Shown: positions 61,341 to 64,000 of the stretch, piece by piece
Numbering within the stretch: the stretch's first letter is position 1
Layout: every line of letters starts with the position of its first letter
Source: JAAYZH01 sp964479695
Lineage (GTDB): Bacteria; Bacillota; Clostridia; Saccharofermentanales; Fastidiosipilaceae
Length of the DNA stretch: 64,000 bases
Direction of reading: 5' to 3'
Assembly (NCBI GenBank): GCA_964479695.1
Contig: CAYZSO010000001.1
Span: 1-64,000 of the forward strand
Translations under genes and position numbers: made by a program
The notes under the pieces: generated by a model
What the model was told of the DNA's origin: nothing
The model's database searches: none
Seen by the model: only the letters and a program-made list of their open reading frames with translations

Positions 61341-62855
61341 ATGAGCAGGGAACAACTGCCGGAAGAGGCAAGAACCGCTGATACAGCTGATACAGAGGAT
61401 TTGAATGACCAGATGCTGGTCAGGCGTGAGAAACTCAGCGAACTCCGTGAGCAGGGGCAAGATCCATTTGAAATCGTCACCTATGATGTCACGCACTCAA
61501 TTTCCGAAATTCACGAGAATTACGAGGCCCTGGAAGAGCAGGAAGTCAGTGTTGCGGGAAGACTCACCGGCAAACGGGGGATGGGCAAGGCCAGCTTCGG
61601 CGACCTGCTCGGCAGGGATGGCAAGATCCAGCTCTTCTGTAAAATCGATAACTTGGGCGAAGAGGCGTATGCCAATTGGAAGAAACTTGATTTAGGCGAC
61701 TTGATTGGTGTTGTGGGGGAGGTGACGAAAACCCGTACCGGCGAAGTGTCTATTCGAGTGAAAAAATATACACTCCTTGCGAAATGTATGCGACCGTTGC
61801 CGGAGAAATTCCATGGTTTACAGGATCAGGATACACGCTATCGTCAGCGCTACCTGGATCTGATCGTCAACCCGGAAGTGCGTCAGACCTTCATTACGCG
61901 CTCAAAAATCATCTCGACCATTCGGCGGATTTTGGACCAAAAAGATTTTATTGAAGTTGAGACGCCGATTCTGAATACAATTGCCGGCGGAGCGAACGCT
62001 CGCCCGTTTATAACCCACCACAATGCTTTGGATCTTGATATGTATTTGCGCATCGCGCCGGAACTTTACCTCAAGAGACTGATTGTCGGGGGTATGGAGC
62101 GGGTCTATGAGATCGGCCGGAATTTCCGCAATGAGGGGATGGATACCCGCCACAATCCTGAGTTCACCATGATTGAACTTTATCAAGCTTACACGGATTA
62201 CAAGGGCATGATGGATCTGACGGAAGAACTGATCAACCGCACGGCCACGGAAGTTCGCGGGACAACGGAGCTTGTCTGGGGTGGTAATGAGATCAGTGTC
62301 GCACTGCCTTTCAAACGCTTGTCGATGCGTGACGCTGTTCTGGAGTATGCGGGGGTTGATTTCGCGCAAGTGCAGACAGAGGAGGAGGCGGCGGCTTTGG
62401 CCAAAGCCCACGAGATCGAACTTCAACCCGGCTGGAAGAAGGGCGATGTGTTCAATGCATTTTTTGAGAAGTATGCGGAGGATAAGCTGATTCAGCCTAC
62501 CTTCATCTATGATTATCCGATTGAAGTGTCCCCTTTGACGAAGAAGAAACCGGGCCAGCCACAGTTGACTGAACGTTTCGAACTCTTCATTAATGGCCAC
62601 GAATTTGCGAATGCGTACTCGGAGTTAAATGACCCCTTCGACCAGAGGGAGCGTTTCGAGGCACAAGTTGCGAAGCGTGAAGCCGGTGATGATGAGGCGA
62701 ACCTTATGGATGAGGATTTCTGTGTTTCGCTGGAGTACGGCTTGCCGCCGACCGGAGGCATGGGTATGGGCATCGATCGGCTGGTTATGCTTTTGACCGG
62801 TGAAGATAGTATCCGCGATGTTATGCTCTTCCCGACGATGAAACCATTGAAGTAA
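61341..62855 (+). CDS. lysS: Lysyl-tRNA synthetase, class II
   Basis: A 504-residue class II synthetase. The N-terminal OB anticodon-binding domain (SVAGRLTGKRGMGKASFGDL) is followed by the catalytic core with motif 2 in ERVYEIGRNFRNEGMDTRHN and motif 3 in GGMGMGIDRLVMLLTG. All are intact. A full 16-bp copy of the iterated palindrome at 62393-62408 encodes AALAKAH. The residues before REKLSELREQG are repeat-like (ADTADTED). It precedes the J-like protein gene by 12 bp. Confidence 0.97.
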   Translation: MSREQLPEEARTADTADTEDLNDQMLVRREKLSELREQGQDPFEIVTYDVTHSISEIHENYEALEEQEVSVAGRLTGKRGMGKASFGDLLGRDGKIQLFCKIDNLGEEAYANWKKLDLGDLIGVVGEVTKTRTGEVSIRVKKYTLLAKCMRPLPEKFHGLQDQDTRYRQRYLDLIVNPEVRQTFITRSKIISTIRRILDQKDFIEVETPILNTIAGGANARPFITHHNALDLDMYLRIAPELYLKRLIVGGMERVYEIGRNFRNEGMDTRHNPEFTMIELYQAYTDYKGMMDLTEELINRTATEVRGTTELVWGGNEISVALPFKRLSMRDAVLEYAGVDFAQVQTEEEAAALAKAHEIELQPGWKKGDVFNAFFEKYAEDKLIQPTFIYDYPIEVSPLTKKKPGQPQLTERFELFINGHEFANAYSELNDPFDQRERFEAQVAKREAGDDEANLMDEDFCVSLEYGLPPTGGMGMGIDRLVMLLTGEDSIRDVMLFPTMKPLK

Positions 62856-62867
62856 GGATTACCTGTC

Positions 62868-63935
62868 ATGTCTGAGAAACAGCCCTTGTCCCGTGAAGAG
62901 GCGTGCCGCATTTTGGGTGTTAAGCCCGATGCTAATAAGTATGAAATTGAGAATCGCTACACGCTTCTCGCGAAGAGCTATCGCGGGAAAACGGATGCTG
63001 AATCAGAACAGAAGATCCAAGAATTTACGCTGGCCTACGATATCCTCACCGGCCGTTACGTGGCACCCGCGGAGACGGACCCTAAGCAGGAAGAGTTGGT
63101 CTTTGGCCGCAAGAAGAAAGACTGGAAAAACACTGCCTACTACGCCAGAGGACCGGTGCTGATTGGAGCAGTCGTCTTGGCGTTGGTGATCTGGTTTATC
63201 TATTCGATTGTGACGAATACGGAGCCGGATTTCCGCATCTCGGTCTATGGCGATTTCGCCTATGACATGTCCCAAGAAAACAATGATCCGACCTCGCTGA
63301 ATGGCTTCATCTGGAAGCAAAATCCGGAACTCCAAGATCCGCTCACTGACTTCTATTTGCTTTCCGAACGTCAGGGGATTGATCCGCAAACCGTCATGGC
63401 ATCGCAGATGAAGTTTGCTATTGCGATGAGTGGGGCGGAGAAGATTGATCTTTTTGTCTTCGATGAGGCTCAGTACGAGAGAATTGTGAAAGAAGGAGCC
63501 CTCCTTCCCATGGATGACCTCTATGAGGAGGTCATGAAGGGGCTCCCCGATGATGCCAAGGAGCTTATCTCGCCACTCAAATACACGGTGGATCAGGAAG
63601 TTTTGCCGGAAGGGGAGACCTCGGCTGAGCATGTTTACGGGATCGATTTGAGCTCCCACCAGGCGCTCAATAGTTTGGGGATTAAGGGTCCCAGTCAAGT
63701 AATTTGTCTGGGTTTTCACAGCGAGCGGGAAGGCAAGGCCAGGGAAGTCTTGACGAAGTTCCTGCTCAGCATCGACGAGTGGTACAACCCGGAGGTTCCG
63801 GAAATCACTTGGCCTGCTGAGACGACACCGTTGTTCCCTGAAGAGACGCAAGAGCAGCAAGAGACGCAAGTGACGCAAGACCAGCAAGTGCCGCAAGAGC
63901 AGCAAGTGACGCAAGAGACGACGGTTACTCCGTGA
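62868..63935 (+). CDS. Membrane-anchored protein with degenerate J-like domain
   Basis: A 355-residue protein of unknown function. Residues 8-62 resemble a DnaJ domain (SREEACRILGVKPDANKYEI, QEFTLAYDILTGRY), but the HPD tripeptide needed to stimulate Hsp70 is missing from the expected loop. A membrane helix lies at about 92-113 (GPVLIGAVVLALVIWFIYSI). About 200 residues follow, probably outside the cell, with YGIDLSSHQALNSLGI near the end. The C-terminus is a Gln/Thr/Glu repeat tail. It is tightly spaced after lysS, so probably co-transcribed. AAGGAT precedes the ATG. Confidence 0.75.
   Translation: MSEKQPLSREEACRILGVKPDANKYEIENRYTLLAKSYRGKTDAESEQKIQEFTLAYDILTGRYVAPAETDPKQEELVFGRKKKDWKNTAYYARGPVLIGAVVLALVIWFIYSIVTNTEPDFRISVYGDFAYDMSQENNDPTSLNGFIWKQNPELQDPLTDFYLLSERQGIDPQTVMASQMKFAIAMSGAEKIDLFVFDEAQYERIVKEGALLPMDDLYEEVMKGLPDDAKELISPLKYTVDQEVLPEGETSAEHVYGIDLSSHQALNSLGIKGPSQVICLGFHSEREGKAREVLTKFLLSIDEWYNPEVPEITWPAETTPLFPEETQEQQETQVTQDQQVPQEQQVTQETTVTP
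63843..63928 (+). repeat. 9-bp type repeat encoding the C-terminal Gln-rich tail
   Basis: Degenerate GAGCAGCAA/GTGACGCAA units encode QEQQ/VTQ repeats to the stop codon of the J-like protein gene. Confidence 0.85.
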
Positions 63936-64000
63936 GAGCCTCTAGCTAAGGCCTGTCAAGTCTTTCAGCTGAAGGATTTCTTCATCAGTCAAAGCTCGGT

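Overview
The window is from a bacterium with Bacillota (Firmicutes), Clostridia-like gene content. This is inferred from an RNase J, a TmcAL (YlbM-type) protein, RexAB/AddAB recombination subunits, a bifunctional Rel, a MarR-ACP pair, a class II ribonucleotide reductase and an acetate-forming Pta-AckA pair, which together suggest an anaerobic, sugar-fermenting, acetate-producing organism. I cannot place it below class. A run of exactly 100 N at 56842-56941 inside a tandem repeat shows a draft or scaffolded assembly. There are no rRNA or tRNA genes, complete mobile elements or CRISPR arrays that I can see.

Layout. 1-470: repeat-rich, gene-free DNA. 472-5231: the str operon (rpsL, rpsG, fusA, tuf) with promoters and a terminator. 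5391-9861: lon, converging on a multidrug/lipid-type ABC exporter. 10101-18887: a + strand run of yigZ-like, NYN/LOTUS protein, DUF368 (PopT-like), malQ, recJ and rel, several joined by short overlaps. 19078-23881: nrdJ, then a zinc-responsive ArsR regulator with a CDF exporter. 23960-29635 (minus): a maltodextrin uptake operon (malE, malF, malG, secreted GH13 amylase). 30119-36721: rnj, rpsT, tyrS, tmcAL. 36958-39917: a small DUF3052-like gene and pta-ackA. 40054-45079: lipid genes (MarR, ACP, PlsC, acyl-CoA synthetase, thioesterase) and a sirtuin. 45076-54474: addB-addA, tadA, galK. 54662-56536: a zinc-ribbon membrane protein and trxB. 56566-57170: repeat arrays with the gap. 57469-63935: a small membrane protein, a thioesterase, guaB, greA, lysS and a membrane-anchored J-like protein.

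How they work together. The mal operon plus cytosolic MalQ and GalK feed glycolysis, and Pta-AckA turns acetyl-CoA into acetate and ATP. Rel, GuaB and the translation genes sit in the growth-control network. RecJ and AddAB belong to recombinational repair.

The most unusual features are not genes. (1) The 8-mer CTTTGGCC (or its complement) occurs about 41 times by manual count, extended 8 times to the 12-bp palindrome CTTTGGCCAAAG, in both coding and intergenic DNA. It behaves like a highly iterated palindrome (HIP1-like) or uptake-type signal. (2) Minisatellite-like short repeats are scattered between genes and also form low-complexity tails and linkers in Lon, Rel, RNase J, TmcAL, AddA, TadA, a thioesterase/sirtuin pair and others. 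(3) Three long palindromes share the core ACTACATAAGTTTA and lie downstream of genes. (4) A 101-bp tandem repeat built around a 32-bp palindrome breaks the assembly, and an inverted relative lies at the window start.
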